From positions 186,001 to 250,000 of the forward strand of contig JAWWUD010000062.1 of NCBI GenBank assembly GCA_033964015.1: DNA of 64,000 nt, in the 5' to 3' direction. The translations under genes were made by a program, and so were the position numbers. Position 1 is the stretch's first letter, and each line of letters opens with the position of its first letter. Under the pieces are notes generated by a model that saw nothing but the letters and a program-made list of their open reading frames with translations, was not told where the DNA came from and did not search any database. The DNA comes from Scolanthus callimorphus (taxonomy: Eukaryota; Cnidaria; Anthozoa; Actiniaria; Edwardsiidae). Of this stretch, positions 24,626 through 36,390 are shown in pieces.

Positions 24626-25312
24626 ACGAGGTATAATCGAAATATCTTGCTGAATATTATCCGTATATTGAGTTAACTCAAAATGTGGCTCAATTCGAAA
24701 GCCATAAAATGAGGTTCGTGTATATATTTTCAGTTCGCTTAGTAATGACACCCCTCTGTAATAGACGTCCACCGAACTCTAATTTAAGGAGAATTGGGTT
24801 AGAGTGTTTCGTACCTTATTTTTTATAAGGAGAAGCATGGACTCAAACACTGGGTACCCAATATCGCATTGGGTTAGGAAAAAAAATTGCCCGGGTGAAA
24901 TTAAAGAAATCGTTGGGTCTTGGGTAGGCTAAAAACTCACTGGGTGTGGGTCTGTTATGTATAGGTCAATTCCAGCGGTGACCATCCCCCCCCCCCCCCC
25001 CCCGGGACACCGTGGGGCATTTGCGCACCACTGCCTTCCCTGGGGTGGGGAATTTTGAAAATTTTGCTGGTCCCAAGGTCGGGAATTGTTTTTCCCCGGG
25101 GGAGGGGGGTGGGGAATTTTGGTTTTCTCATCTCAAGCGCGTCGGGTTTTGCGAACTACAACACCAGTTACCATAACTATCGTTTGGCAGTTACAAAGTC
25201 CCAGTTACAGAAATAACGCCACATAAAATATAATGCAGAGCATGGCCCGTATACACCACGTTTGGGGAAGACACATATGCACATTCGCAGTTAACGTCTT
25301 CTATAGAGAAGA

Positions 25313-25322
25313 AACAGATTTC
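25313..25322. repeat. Left copy of 10-bp direct repeat AACAGATTTC
   Basis: Immediately abuts the left terminus of the foldback element. The identical sequence abuts the right terminus at 29971-29980, as expected of a target-site duplication. Confidence 0.85.
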
Positions 25323-25876
25323 GGGTGTCGGAAAAACGAAGATGGGAAAAACGAAGATGGAAGACCTAAGAGGCCTCTTCGTTTTTCCAAAAGGAAAAAC
25401 GAAGACCCCCATGAAATGTGACTGTACTCGTGTTCCTGCCCTCTGCTCTTCGTGATTTCATGTAATTTTAGCAAACATGGACGAGTTAACTTGGGATCTT
25501 CGTTTTTCCAACGGGAAAACGAAGACCCCCTCTTCGTTTTTCCAATCGGAAAAACGAAGACCCCATGAAATAATGACTGTACTCACGCTCAGGTCATCGG
25601 ATTGACTGTATTACAGCATTTTGCTTGCTTTTCTATCGTGCAAATCGAGTAATTTGTCGATCGGTTGGCTCTATTTTTCGATCGCTGTTATTACTGGGCC
25701 CGCAATCAATGAACAGCGGTTTTATTTCCACAGGGAGTCGAAAAGAGGCGGGAAAATAACAACAACAAGAACATTCGCCATATTTTGATTTCAGTAACTA
25801 TTCTATCCTCTCTCTTTGTCATTCGGGCTGCTCGCCGTGATTTAGGAAACTCTTGGCGCATTATTGGAGAAAAATT

Positions 25877-27392
25877 ATTTTGGGGTCTTCGTTTTTCCCA
25901 TCGGAAAAACGAAGATCCTCGTATATTTTCTTTACTATGCGTGATTTTGACTTCATAACTATCCTATCCTCTCTCTTTGTCATTCGGGCTGCTCGCCGTG
26001 CTTTAGGAAACTCTAGGGTGCTCGCCGTGATTTAAGAAACCCTTGGCGCATTATTGGAGAAAAATTATTTTAGGGTCTTCGTTTTTCCCATGGGAAAAAC
26101 GAAGACCCTCGTGTATTTTCTTTACTAGGCGTGATTTTGACTTCAGCAACTATCCTATCCTCTCTCTTTGTCATTCGGGCTGCTTGCCGTGATTTAGGAA
26201 ACTCTAGGATGATCGCCGTGATTTAAGAAACCCTTGGCGCATTATTGGAGAAAAATTATTTTAGGGTCTTCGTTTTTCCCATCGGAAAAACGAAGACCCT
26301 GGTATATTTTCTATGCTAAGCGTGTTTTTGACTTCAGTAACTATTCTAACCTCTCTCTTTGTCATTCGGGCCGCTCGCCGTGCTTTAGGAAACTCTAGGG
26401 TGCTCGCCGTGATTTAAGAAACCCTTGGCGCATTATTGGAGAAAAATTATTTTAGGGTCTTCGTTTTTCCCTTCAGTAACTATTCTATCCTCTCTCTTTG
26501 TCATTCGGGCTGCTTGCCGTGATTTAGGAAGCTCTAGGGTGCTCGCCGTGATTTAAGAAACCCTTGGCGCATTATTGGAGCAAAAATATTTTAGGGTCTT
26601 CGTTTTTCCCATCGGAAAAACGAAGACCCTCATGTTTTTTCTTTACTAAGTGTGATTTTGACTTCAGTAACTATTCTATCCTCTCTCTTTGTCATTCGGG
26701 CTGCTTGCCGTGATTTAGGAAGCTCTAGGGTGCTCGCCGTGATTTAAGAAACCCTTGGCGCATTATTGGAGCAAAAATATTTTAGGGTCTTCGTTTTTCC
26801 CATCGGAAAAACGAAGACCCTCATGTTTTTTCTTTACTAAGTGTGATTTTGACTTCAGTAACTATTCTATCCTCTCTCTTTGTCATTCGGGCTGCTCGCC
26901 GTGCTTTAGGAAACTCTAGGGTGCTCGTTGTGATTTAGGAAACTCTTTGCGCATTATTGGAGAAAAATTATTTTAGGGTCTTCGTTTTTCCCATGGGAAA
27001 AACGAAGACCCTCGTGTATTTTCTTTACTAGGCGTGATTTTGACTTCAGCAACTATCCTATCCTCTCTCTTTGTCATTCGGGCTGCTTGCCGTGATTTAG
27101 GAAACTCTAGGATGATCGCCGTGATTTAAGAAACCCTTGGCGCATTATTGGAGAAAAATTATTTTAGGGTCTTCGTTTTTCCCATCGGAAAAACGAAGAC
27201 CCTGGTATATTTTCTATGCTAAGCGTGTTTTTGACTTCAGTAACTATTCTAACCTCTCTCTTTGTCATTCGGGCCGCTCGCCGTGCTTTAGGAAACTCTA
27301 GGGTGCTCGCCGTGATTTAAGAAACCCTTGGCGCATTATTGGAGAAAAATTATTTTAGGGTCTTCGTTTTTCCCATCGGAAAAACGAAGACC
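25877..27392. repeat. Left 191-bp satellite array of the foldback element
   Basis: Nine hairpin-bearing units in forward orientation; spacing is 190-191 bp except for one 139-bp step after a truncated hairpin near 26457. Confidence 0.85.
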
Positions 27393-27509
27393 CCAAAATA
27401 TATGTTTTTTTCCAATAATGCGCAAAGAGTTTCCTAAATCACGACCCGGATGTCTAAGAGAGAGCATAGAATAGTTACTGAAGTCAAAATCACGCTTAGT
27501 AAAGAAAAT

Positions 27510-29412
27510 CTACGGGGGTCTTCGTTTTTCCGATGGGAAAAACGAAGACCCTAAAATAATTTTTCTCCAATAATGCGCCAAGGGTTTCTTAAATCACGGC
27601 GAGCACCCTAGAGTTTCCTAAAGCACGGCGAGCGGCCCGAATGACAAAGAGAGAGGTTAGAATAGTTACTGAAGTCAAAAACACGCTTAGCATAGAAAAT
27701 ATACCAGGGTCTTCGTTTTTCCGATGGGAAAAACGAAGACCCTAAAATAATTTTTCTCCAATAATGCGCCAAGGGTTTCTTAAATCACGGCGATCATCCT
27801 AGAGTTTCCTAAATCACGGCAAGCAGCCCGAATGACAAAGAGAGAGGATAGGATAGTTGCTGAAGTCAAAATCACGCCTAGTAAAGAAAATACACGAGGG
27901 TCTTCGTTTTTCCCATGGGAAAAACGAAGACCCTAAAATAATTTTTCTCCAATAATGCGCAAAGAGTTTCCTAAATCACAACGAGCACCCTATAGTTTCC
28001 TAAATCACGGCGAGCAGCCCGGATGACGGAGAGAGAGGATAGAATAGTTACTGAAGTCAAAATCACGCTTAGTAAAGAAAATACACGAGGGTCTTCGTTT
28101 TTCCCATGGGAAAAACGAAGACCTTAAAATAATTTTTCTCCAATAATGCGCCAAGGGTTTCTTAAATCACGGCGAGCACCCTAGAGTTTCCTAAATCACG
28201 GCGAGCAGCCCGAATGACAAAGAGAGAGGATAGAATAGTTACTGAAGTCAAAATCACACTTAGTAAAGAAAAAACATGAGGGTCTTCGTTTTTCCCATGG
28301 GAAAAACGAAGACCCTAAAATATTTTTGCTCCAATAATGCGCCAAGGGTTTCTTAAATCACGGCGAGCACCCTAGAGTTTCCTAAATCACGGCGAGCAGC
28401 TCGGATGACGGAGAGAGAGGATAGAATAGTTACTGAAGTCAAAATCACGCTTAGTAAAGAAAATACACGAGGGTCTTCGTTTTTCCGATGGGAAAAACGA
28501 AGACCCTAAAATAATTTTTCTCCAATAATGCGCCAAGGGTTTCTTAAATCACGGCGAGCACCCTAGAGTTTCCTAAATCACGGCGAGCAGCCCGAATGAC
28601 AAAGAGAGAGGATAGAATAGTTACTGAAGTCAAAATCACACTTAGTAAAGAAAAAACATGAGGGTCTTCGTTTTTCCCATGGGAAAAACGAAGACCCTAA
28701 AATATTTTTGCTCCAATAATGCGCCAAGGGTTTCTTAAATCACGGCGAGCACCCTAGAGCTTCCTAAATCACGGCAAGCAGCCCGAATGACAAAGAGAGA
28801 GGATAGAATAGTTACTGAAGGGAAAAACGAAGACCCTAAAATAATTTTTCTCCAATAATGCGCCAAGGGTTTCTTAAATCACGGCGAGCACCCTAGAGTT
28901 TCCTAAAGCACGGCGAGCGGCCCGAATGACAAAGAGAGAGGTTAGAATAGTTACTGAAGTCAAAAACACGCTTAGCATAGAAAATATACCAGGGTCTTCG
29001 TTTTTCCGATGGGAAAAACGAAGACCCTAAAATAATTTTTCTCCAATAATGCGCCAAGGGTTTCTTAAATCACGGCGATCATCCTAGAGTTTCCTAAATC
29101 ACGGCAAGCAGCCCGAATGACAAAGAGAGAGGATAGGATAGTTGCTGAAGTCAAAATCACGCCTAGTAAAGAAAATACACGAGGGTCTTCGTTTTTCCCA
29201 TGGGAAAAACGAAGACCCTAAAATAATTTTTCTCCAATAATGCGCCAAGGGTTTCTTAAATCACGGCGAGCACCCTAGAGTTTCCTAAAGCACGGCGAGC
29301 AGCCCGAATGACAAAGAGAGAGGATAGGATAGTTATGAAGTCAAAATCACGCATAGTAAAGAAAATATACGAGGATCTTCGTTTTTCCGATGGGAAAAAC
29401 GAAGACCCCAAA
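27510..29412. repeat. Right 191-bp satellite array of the foldback element
   Basis: Eleven units in reverse orientation. The truncated hairpin near 28820 mirrors the one at 26457, and the three units outside it match their left-arm counterparts in sequence and order. Confidence 0.85.
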
Positions 29413-29970
29413 ATAATTTTTCTCCAATAATGCGCCAAGAGTTTCCTAAATCACGGCGAGCAGCCCGAATGACAAAGAGAGAGGATAGAATAGTTACTGA
29501 AATCAAAATATGGCGAATGTTCTTGTTGTTGTTATTTTCCCGCCTCTTTTCGACTCCCTGTGGAAATAAAACCGCTGTTCATTGATTGCGGGCCCAGTAA
29601 TAACAGCGATCGAAAAATAGAGCCAACCGATCGACAAATTACTCGATTTGCACGATAGAAAAGCAAGCAAAATGCTGTAATACAGTCAATCCGATGACCT
29701 GAGTGTGAGTACAGTCATTATTTCATGGGGTCTTCGTTTTTCCGATTGGAAAAACGAAGAGGGGGTCTTCGTTTTTCCCGTTGGAAAAACGAAGATCCCA
29801 AGTTAACTCGTCCATGTTTGCTATAAATTACATGAAATCACGAAGAGCAGAGGGCAGGAACACGAGTACAGTCACATTTCATGGGGGTCTTCGTTTTTCC
29901 TTTTGGAAAAACGAAGAGGCCTCTTAGGTCTTCCATCTTCGTTTTTCCCATCTTCGTTTTTCCGACACCC

Positions 29971-29980
29971 AACAGATTTC
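29971..29980. repeat. Right copy of 10-bp direct repeat AACAGATTTC
   Basis: Exact match to 25313-25322, abutting the right terminus of the foldback element. Confidence 0.85.
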
Positions 29981-30555
29981 GCAATTTCGTCTCAGTGGAA
30001 AAACATAAAAATGAATTGACACTATAAAAGAGTTCCAATTTCGCAAAAAGTCAAATAACATAACTGTGAAATAGTTGCTCTGCAAATAGAACAAAGGTAA
30101 ATTTCGCATTGAGAGATTCCGGAGACAATTTGCAGAAATGGCTACAACGACGAATGGCCTAGGAATGTCTACCGATATTGTACTAATACCTTAGTTTCAC
30201 TTCTTTATTTATATTTTGTCTCACTTTCAGTGAAATGAGAACTCGTTCAAAGACGAGAAAACTAAAGTACATTTACTGAAACGAATTATACATGCTCGGA
30301 CAGTATAAATGGAGTTGAAGTTTTTGTTGTGAAGCTTTGTCACGCAGAGTCGATGGAATCTTACCGTCTTTTTCTCGTCCCGGGGGTGGGGCATTTTTCC
30401 GCTCTTTGTGTTCCCCGCCGTGGGGTATTTTGCATTTTTGCTAGCCCGGGGGCGGGGAATTTTCAGTTTTATTTTTAGAAATGACCAAAATCCCGGGGGT
30501 TGCCCGGGGGGGGGGGGGGGGGGGGGGGGGCATGGTCAGCGCTGGAATTGACTGA

Positions 30556-31570
30556 TACATTACAGAGGGGTGTGTAATAGTACATGCACATGGTCCGACC
30601 GAAAGGAGTATAATCGAAATATCTTGCTGAATATTAACCGCATACTGAGTTAACTCAAAATGTGGCCCTATCGAAAGCCAAATAATGAATCAACGCAGCA
30701 TGTGTCCATGTTGCTTGTCCATATTTTCAGTTTGCTCAGTAATAGTACATGCACATGGTCCGACCGAAAGGAGTATAATCGAAATGTCTTGCTGAATATT
30801 AACCGCATACTGAGTTAACTCAAAATGTGGCCCTATCGAAAGCCAAATAATGAGTCAACGCAGTATGTGTCCATGTTGCTTGTCCATATTTTCAGTTTGC
30901 TCAAATAGTACATGCACATGGTCCGACCGAAAGGAGTATAATCGAAATATCTTGCTGAATATTAACCGCATACTGAGTTAACTCAAAATGTGGCCCTATT
31001 CGAAAGCCATATAATCAGTCAACGCAATATGTGTCCATGTTGCTTGTCCATATTTTCAGTTTGCTCAGTAATAGTACATGCACATGGTCCGACCGAAAGG
31101 AGTATAATCGAAATATCTCTTGCTGAATATTAACCGTATACTGAGTTAACTCAAATGTGGCCCTATTCGAAAGCCATATAATCAGTCAACGCAATATGTG
31201 TCCATGTTGCTTGTCCATATTTTCAGTTTGCTCAGTAATAGTACATGCACATGGTCCGACCGAAAGGAGTATAATCGAAATATATCTTGCTGAATATTAA
31301 CCGCATACTGAGTTAACTCAAAATGTGGCCCTATTCGAAAGCCATATAATGAGTCAACGCAGTATGTGTCCATGTTGCTTGTCCATATTTTCAGTTTGCT
31401 CAGTAATAGTACATGCACATGGTCCGACCGAAAGGAGTATAATCGAAATATCTTGCTGAATATTAACCGTATACTGAGTTAACTCAAACTGTGGCCCAAT
31501 CCGAAAGCCAAATAATTAGCAACGCAGTATGTGTCCATGTTCCTTGTCCATATTTTCAGTTCGCTCTGTA
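30556..31570. repeat. About 165-bp tandem array (six copies)
   Basis: Units start near GGTCCGACCGAAAGGAGTAT (about 30594, 30759, 30922, 31088, 31254 and 31425). They contain ACTGAGTTAACTCAAAATG and end CATATTTTCAGTTTGCTCAG. Degenerate single copies continue to about 32990, and a related core is found at about 24660 on the other side of the foldback element. Confidence 0.8.
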
Positions 31571-31800
31571 ATAGCACAAAGTACTTCCTCTAAGGGATTA
31601 AATGGGGATGCTCCGACCGAAAGGGGTATACTTTTTTCAGGCCCTGACGTATAAGAAAGTGCGGGTGATATTTTGTGCGTTGGTACAAAATGTTGAAGTT
31701 AGTCTTATAATCGAAAAATCTTGCCGATATATATAACCGTATACTGAGTTAACTCAAAATGTGGCCCAATCCGAAAGCCAAATAATGAGTCCACGCAATA

Positions 31801-32040
31801 TGTGTCCATGTCCCTTTGTCCATATTTTCAGTTCGCTCAGTAATAGTACATGCACAAGGTACTCCTTCTAAGGGATATCAAAGGTGGATGCTCCGAGTTC
31901 CTTGTCCATATTTTCAGTTCACTTCGGTAATGGTACACACACAAGTACTCCCTCTAAGGGATATCAAAGGTGGATGCTCCGGTTCCTTTTCCATATTTTC
32001 AGTTCACTTCGGTAATGGTACACACACAAGGTACTCCCTC
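31801..32040. repeat. Short tandem block, about 95-bp unit
   Basis: The phrase from TCCATATTTTCAGTTC to GGATGCTCCG is repeated about three times with small changes; it derives from the 3' end of the neighbouring 165-bp family. Confidence 0.6.
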
Positions 32041-32043
32041 TAA

Positions 32044-32395
32044 AGGCGCGATCAAACGGAGATGAGAGTTCATGAGAGCTATGACATTGAATAAATGAGA
32101 GCCAATGAGAGATTTCCCGTTTGATCGCGAACTCTCATCGACTCTCATCCGCCGCTCTCATGCACGTTGAACATGTTCAAATTTTTCATGAGAGTAGATG
32201 AGAGTTTTTACCGTTTGATCGCGCAATGAGTTATGTTATGAGAGTTTTTCAGTCAGTAGCTGCCGCCAAAAGAACTCCAGGCTCATTGTTGCACAAAGAA
32301 CTGCAGGCTCACTTTTGATTTTTCGATAAAAAATACGCTGACGCTTATGGCGACGCTCATCCCCGTTTGATCGCTACTTGTGATAGTTGGAACTC
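32044..32395. mobile_element. MITE with GCGATCAAACGG ends
   Basis: The left end GCGATCAAACGGAGATGAGA and right end CATCCCCGTTTGATCGC are inverted copies with few mismatches. Internal GAGAGT/ACTCTC repeats add further foldback. It lies inside degenerate satellite sequence. Confidence 0.55.
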
Positions 32396-33685
32396 TCCCT
32401 AGCACTCTAAGGGATTAAACGGGATGCTCCGACCGAAAGGGGTAAAAAAATTCAGGCCCTAAGAATAAGAATTGATATAGCGCTTATTCAACGTATAAGA
32501 AAGGGGTGATATGTCGGGGATGCTCCGAACGAAAGGGGTATATACGCCCTAACGTATAAGAAAGGGGTGATATTTCGTGCGCGTTGGTATAAAATGGTCA
32601 AGTTAGTTATAATCGAAATATCTTGCTGATATATATTGTTAACTCAAATGTGGCCCAATCCGAAAGCCAAATAATTAGTCAACGCAGAATGTGTCCATGT
32701 TCCTTGTCCATGTTTTCCTTCGCTCTGTATAGCACATGCACAAAGTACTCCCTTTAAGAGATTAAACGGGGATGCTCCGACCGAAAGGGGTATACTTTTT
32801 TCAGGCCCTAATGTATAAGAAAGGGGTGATATTTTGTGCGTTTTGGTACAAAATGGTGAAGTTAGTTATAATCGAAATATATCTGCTGAATATTAACCGT
32901 ATACTGAGTTAACTCAAAATGTGGCCCAATCCGAAAGCCAAATAATGAGTCAACGCAGTATGTATCCATGTTGCTTGTCCATATTTTCAGTTTGCTCAGT
33001 GTCACCCCTTTGCAAGGCCCACCATTCGTAGATGATATTTCCCATACAAATACTGTAGTTTTCGTGTGGAAATTCCAGTGGGTTGGGGGGTATGGATTTT
33101 TTCTTTCTTTCTGGAATTGCAAAATTTTCCCCCGAATACATGTACAAATTTTTTTCGTTAAAACTATAATTTTTTGGTTAAAGCCAACCACACCTGCTGA
33201 TATTAAAGTTATAGGAAATGCCAGTCGGATGCTCTACCGCCCAGCTGTGGAAGGCTTATGTGGAGAGCAGCTGCAGGTTGGATTCCTGCTTGGGGCTCAG
33301 ATTATTTGCCAAGTAATTTTCAGTACATGTTACATTATTTCCTATACAATTGAACAAATTGCTAGTGGCATCAGCAAAAAGCGTTGTCAAAGATTAGGTA
33401 TATGCAAATGGTCTGTTTCTATCCATAAGTGTTTTTAAGTTTTAGCTTTTATTGCTGGGGGACAAATTTTAATACTTAAGTATTAATTTAATTTTAAGTA
33501 TTGCAATTGTTCCCCAGCAATTTCCACCAGCTAGAAGAATCGCTCAATTATGCAATGCAGTTATCTAAAGACAACACTTGCGGTTTGTCAAATTCACATC
33601 AATTTAACCACCAAGAATCCCTGTGTCTAAGGCTTTAGACAGTTTTGTGAAAGACAAATAGTTTTATATTGATCGAAAACATGCT

Positions 33686-33691
33686 TTTATT
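33686..33691 (-). terminator. Candidate poly(A) signal AATAAA
   Basis: AATAAA on the minus strand about 325 bases beyond the stop of the 34015-35177 gene; position is reasonable but there is no transcript support. Confidence 0.35.
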
Positions 33692-34014
33692 GCTTTTCTC
33701 AAGGCTTCATTTCATTTTGTTTTGAACATTTCCAAAAGATTACAGGCATTAAGAGATACATCACAATAGAGCCACATACATCACATGACATTTCAATAAA
33801 TGGACAAAATTCTTTGTTTGAAATTTCTGTGAAGTACCCACTGGTCTCTCTCTCTCTTCAGTTTTGATTACATTTTTCAATGCATACTTTTTTCTCATGT
33901 GATAAAGAGAAAGGGTAAAACACCCAAAAAATTTAAACAAAGACATCCAGGCCCTTTTCACATGGCACAGGTCCAATAAAGGCAACAATTTGAATAGTGA
34001 ATATTTTCTGGTTA

Positions 34015-35177
34015 CTATTCCTCAGCCTCACTTTCTGGGGACTCAACAGACATTGCTTCCTCCTCATCTCCATCACTTGAGCAATATTCATTAAAGTCCT
34101 GCTCTGAGAGACACTGGAGGCGGTCCGTCTCTGCCTCCTCTTCTGGTGTCATGTTGACTGCTTCTTCTTCGTCTTCCTCATCTCCTGAATCATCAGGTCC
34201 ATCTGCCATCAATTCCTCCAACACGTCTAAGAAGGGTGCATACATGCTGCAGCAAGATCAGAAAGGACATTTTTTATTACGTTTTATGGATGGCTCTATT
34301 AGGGTTATGTCAAATACTACATATCCAAACTCAGAAGGCATCACTCACTTACAGGCTATAGACTGGGAAGAGTTAGTAGCTCCAGGGCTCTATTTTAGCC
34401 AATACTTGATAATATTTAAATATCTATGCTAGTTGGAGTTAAAATATCTGATCTGCACTATGTCTGTTTTTAAAAAGTATTTATAATATAGCTACAATAC
34501 AACATGCACTCTGATTGGTCCAAATCTATGCTCAATTTCACTGATAAAGTAGTGGTTGTCTCATTCTTTATCATAAAAGCATTAGAACACAATGTTCTAT
34601 GGCTTAATCAGAAAAAACATAGCACTGTGTGATGTTGAGACACCCAAAATGTTTTAAAATCACTCACGATGGGCATACGTTGTTAACACTCACTCTGGTC
34701 GGAAATCAATCCTTAGCGGCCGCACAAAGCGACACGACCCACATCGTGTTTTGCAGCGCCAGCAGCGCGGAAATAACTTCGTCTGCACATGCTCTTGCTC
34801 GTTCACATGTACGACCTTGGTTATCAAAATGTCTGGCGGCGCGGGATTTTCAGTCTCCAGCAGCCTCCCATTCTTTTCAGCATGCTTTATGCGCGATGAA
34901 ATTATGCTTTTTAACTCATCGGTGGGATGCATGCCCGGTCTCCAGTTGTTGAGTCGCTCTGCCAGTTCATCAAAATGGCTCTTGTCTCCCCCGAAGAAGC
35001 CTCGATAAGGCGGCCAAAGAAAGCGGTAACTCCGTCGATTACTCCCGATCCTCTAACATGTTGGCCTGCTCTTAAGCCAGAAACACAGGTGAAACTATAT
35101 ATCGCCAAATCAAGAAGTTCAGAAATGTCTTCCTGAAGGGGTTTTCGACTTTTTTTTGCTGGAGCAGCAGACGCCAT
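34015..35177 (-). CDS. Two-exon unknown gene with acidic tail and apparent one-base frameshift
   Basis: The start is ATG 35177 (MASAAPAKKSRKPLQEDISE) and the exon ends at 34694 on a GTGAGT donor. Exon 2, 34246-34015, follows CTGCAG in matching phase and encodes an acidic tail (SGDEEDEEEAV onward). Exon 1 changes frame. The first frame reads well up to GRLIEASSGE. From the five-G run at 34992-34988 the -1 frame is clearly coding, with HFDELAERLNNW, then a CWRCKTRCGSC cluster that may bind zinc. One extra G would restore a single 238-residue frame. This is a sequencing or assembly error, a recent mutation, or less likely a ribosomal -1 slip. I do not recognise the family. The gene sits 154 bp head to head with the gene at 35332. 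Confidence 0.6.
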
Positions 35178-35331
35178 ATTGTGCTAGCACGTTCGATATG
35201 TGAAATGCCTCGTTTCCATGTTTTCACACCACTTCGCCGTAAGCAATTCTGTTCTTTTGGCCAGCGGTGTTTACTAGCAGTACGGGAGAAACAACTTCAT
35301 ATCATATAGTCGCTTTCAAAGATATCAAGAT
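35178..35331. promoter_or_regulatory. Putative bidirectional promoter
   Basis: Only 154 bp separate the two divergent start codons (35177 minus, 35332 plus), so any promoters must overlap. No TATA box or other named motif is obvious. Confidence 0.4.
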
Positions 35332-35875
35332 ATGCCTGCGAGTTCGCTCTCTTTCCTCAAGCCGATGTATGACATTGCCATTTGGCAGTATCTGTTGATG
35401 CTAGGTACGAAGAAACAACCTAAAATGACGTATAAAAGGCATGAGATCGTGGCAAATTTTGTCTGTAAACTTCTGGAGATATCGGCATTCGACCACATCA
35501 AGAAGAAGTTGGAACAAGCAACTAAAGCCACAGATGGATGGAAAGCTGGAGAAAAAGCAACAAGAAAAATGGTTGAATGGGCCCAAGACCAGTGGCGAAG
35601 AAAAAGAGCCAAGCTACCCATGTAAATTCGGTGCCGAGCCGGGGCTACCTGTTCCTCTTTTTGGGCCTGACATTCCCGTGTGCATCAGATGCGGCATTCC
35701 CTGTCCAGATTGCAGAAATGACCTCGGTCATGATATTCCAGAACAATTAAGCACTCTCTGGGCACTTTCTAATTACGAAGACTATCACCAAGAAAACGTC
35801 GAGACGGAAAACGAGGGGGAGGATGCTCACGGAGAGATCAATCAGAGACAGTTAAGGCCCCGAAACGGACGCTAA
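35332..35875 (+). CDS. Single-exon unknown gene with CxxC pairs and apparent one-base frameshift
   Basis: The start ATG at 35332 opens a helical segment (MPASSLSFLKPMYDIAIWQY, later HEIVANFVCKLLE and ATRKMVEWAQDQW). In that frame a stop comes at 35623-35625. From the five-A run at 35601-35605 the +1 frame is the coding one: EPSYPCKFGAEPGLPVPLFG, a C-x-x-C-x-x-x-C-x-x-C cluster (VCIRCGIPCPDC), and an acidic then arginine-rich end at 35875. Removing one A would give a single 180-residue frame. The cysteine cluster echoes the one in the divergent neighbour, so the two products may have related zinc-binding modules. The family is not recognised. As for its partner, error, mutation and programmed shift cannot be told apart here. 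Confidence 0.55.
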
Positions 35876-36078
35876 AGTTAATGTCAAACCACCGCCGGAC
35901 GTGAAAAGTCGGACTAGTGAAACAAACCGTAGGACATCAATGATGTGTATTTCAACGTCCGGTCTAAGAAATTTATAAGCCAGAGGAATTATTAGCAATT
36001 TTTGTTGGCGTGATTTGAATTTTGTTTTTGTTTTCATTCGGCATCAGTGCTTGAGAGACTAAATGTCATGCGTAAAGT
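35876..36078. other. Downstream flank of the 35332-35875 gene
   Basis: Probable 3' untranslated region; nothing further recognised. Confidence 0.3.
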
Positions 36079-36390
36079 AATAGACCAGTTGTTGGTTAAT
36101 TCCGCCATTTGATAGGAGCGAATTTAGTAGATATGCCAATTTATAGCACCATAGGATGAAACTAGCGAAGATATGATCCCAAAAAGCTCAAAGGTTTTAG
36201 AATGGTTTGTAACAAACCCCTGTAAAAGTTCAGACTTTTGCAAAGCCACTATCTTCGCTAGCTTCCATGCTATTATGGTGTTACAGATTGCCATATCTAC
36301 TACATTTTGGGAGCTCTTTCCAGTGACTGACAGTTTTAGCCAATTCACTCGTAACAAAAAATGGTGGAATTAACCGGCAACTGGTCTATT
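36079..36390. mobile_element. 312-bp foldback MITE
   Basis: The ends AATAGACCAGTTG and CAACTGGTCTATT continue as GGTTAATTCC and its inverse. Inner arms GTAGATATG..., TAGCACCATA and ACTAGCGAAGATA also pair with inverted partners, so nearly the whole element folds on itself. Confidence 0.7.

Larger units (their letters stand above)
25323..29970. mobile_element. 4.65-kb foldback element built of hairpin-bearing 191-bp repeats
   Basis: The element starts GGGTGTCGGAAAAACGAAGA and ends with its exact inverse. It is flanked by the 10-bp direct repeat AACAGATTTC. About 420 bp of unique sequence at each end mirror each other. Inside, each arm is a head-to-tail array of a 191-bp unit. Every unit contains the hairpin GGGTCTTCGTTTTTCC, a 4-base loop such as CATC, and the complementary strand. 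Hairpins recur at about 25885, 26075, 26266, 26457 (truncated), 26596, 26787, 26978, 27169 and 27360 on the left. On the right they are inverted and recur from 27518 to 29374. The same truncated and variant units occur in mirrored order, and the right arm has about two extra units. No frame exceeds about 66 codons. Long repetitive foldback ends with a 9-10-bp duplication recall MULE/Foldback-type elements; that assignment is an inference. Confidence 0.85.
24965..30552. mobile_element. Outer inverted-end unit with poly-C/poly-G subterminal tracts
   Basis: GTCAATTCCAGCGGTGACCA at 24965 faces its inverted copy at 30532-30552 (one mismatch). The left copy is followed by 18 C and the right copy is preceded by 25 G, with GGGG-rich GTGGGGAATTTT blocks just inside. 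The 4.65-kb foldback element sits within it. Whether the outer pair is one transposon or two unrelated solo ends is uncertain. Confidence 0.5.
31571..33985. other. Degenerate satellite copies, no gene
   Basis: Broken copies of the 165-bp unit alternate with the blocks listed separately at 31801-32040 and 32044-32395. A palindromic segment at about 33447-33526 (arms ATTGCTGGGGGACAA and its inverse) is the last recognisable structure. The final 300 bases are probably the 3' untranslated region of the minus-strand gene ending at 34015. Confidence 0.45.

Noticed and set aside
34927..35136. Plus-strand ORFs antisense to the minus-strand unknown gene
   Set aside because: The minus strand carries a phase-matched intron and the cysteine cluster; the plus-strand frames are shadows.
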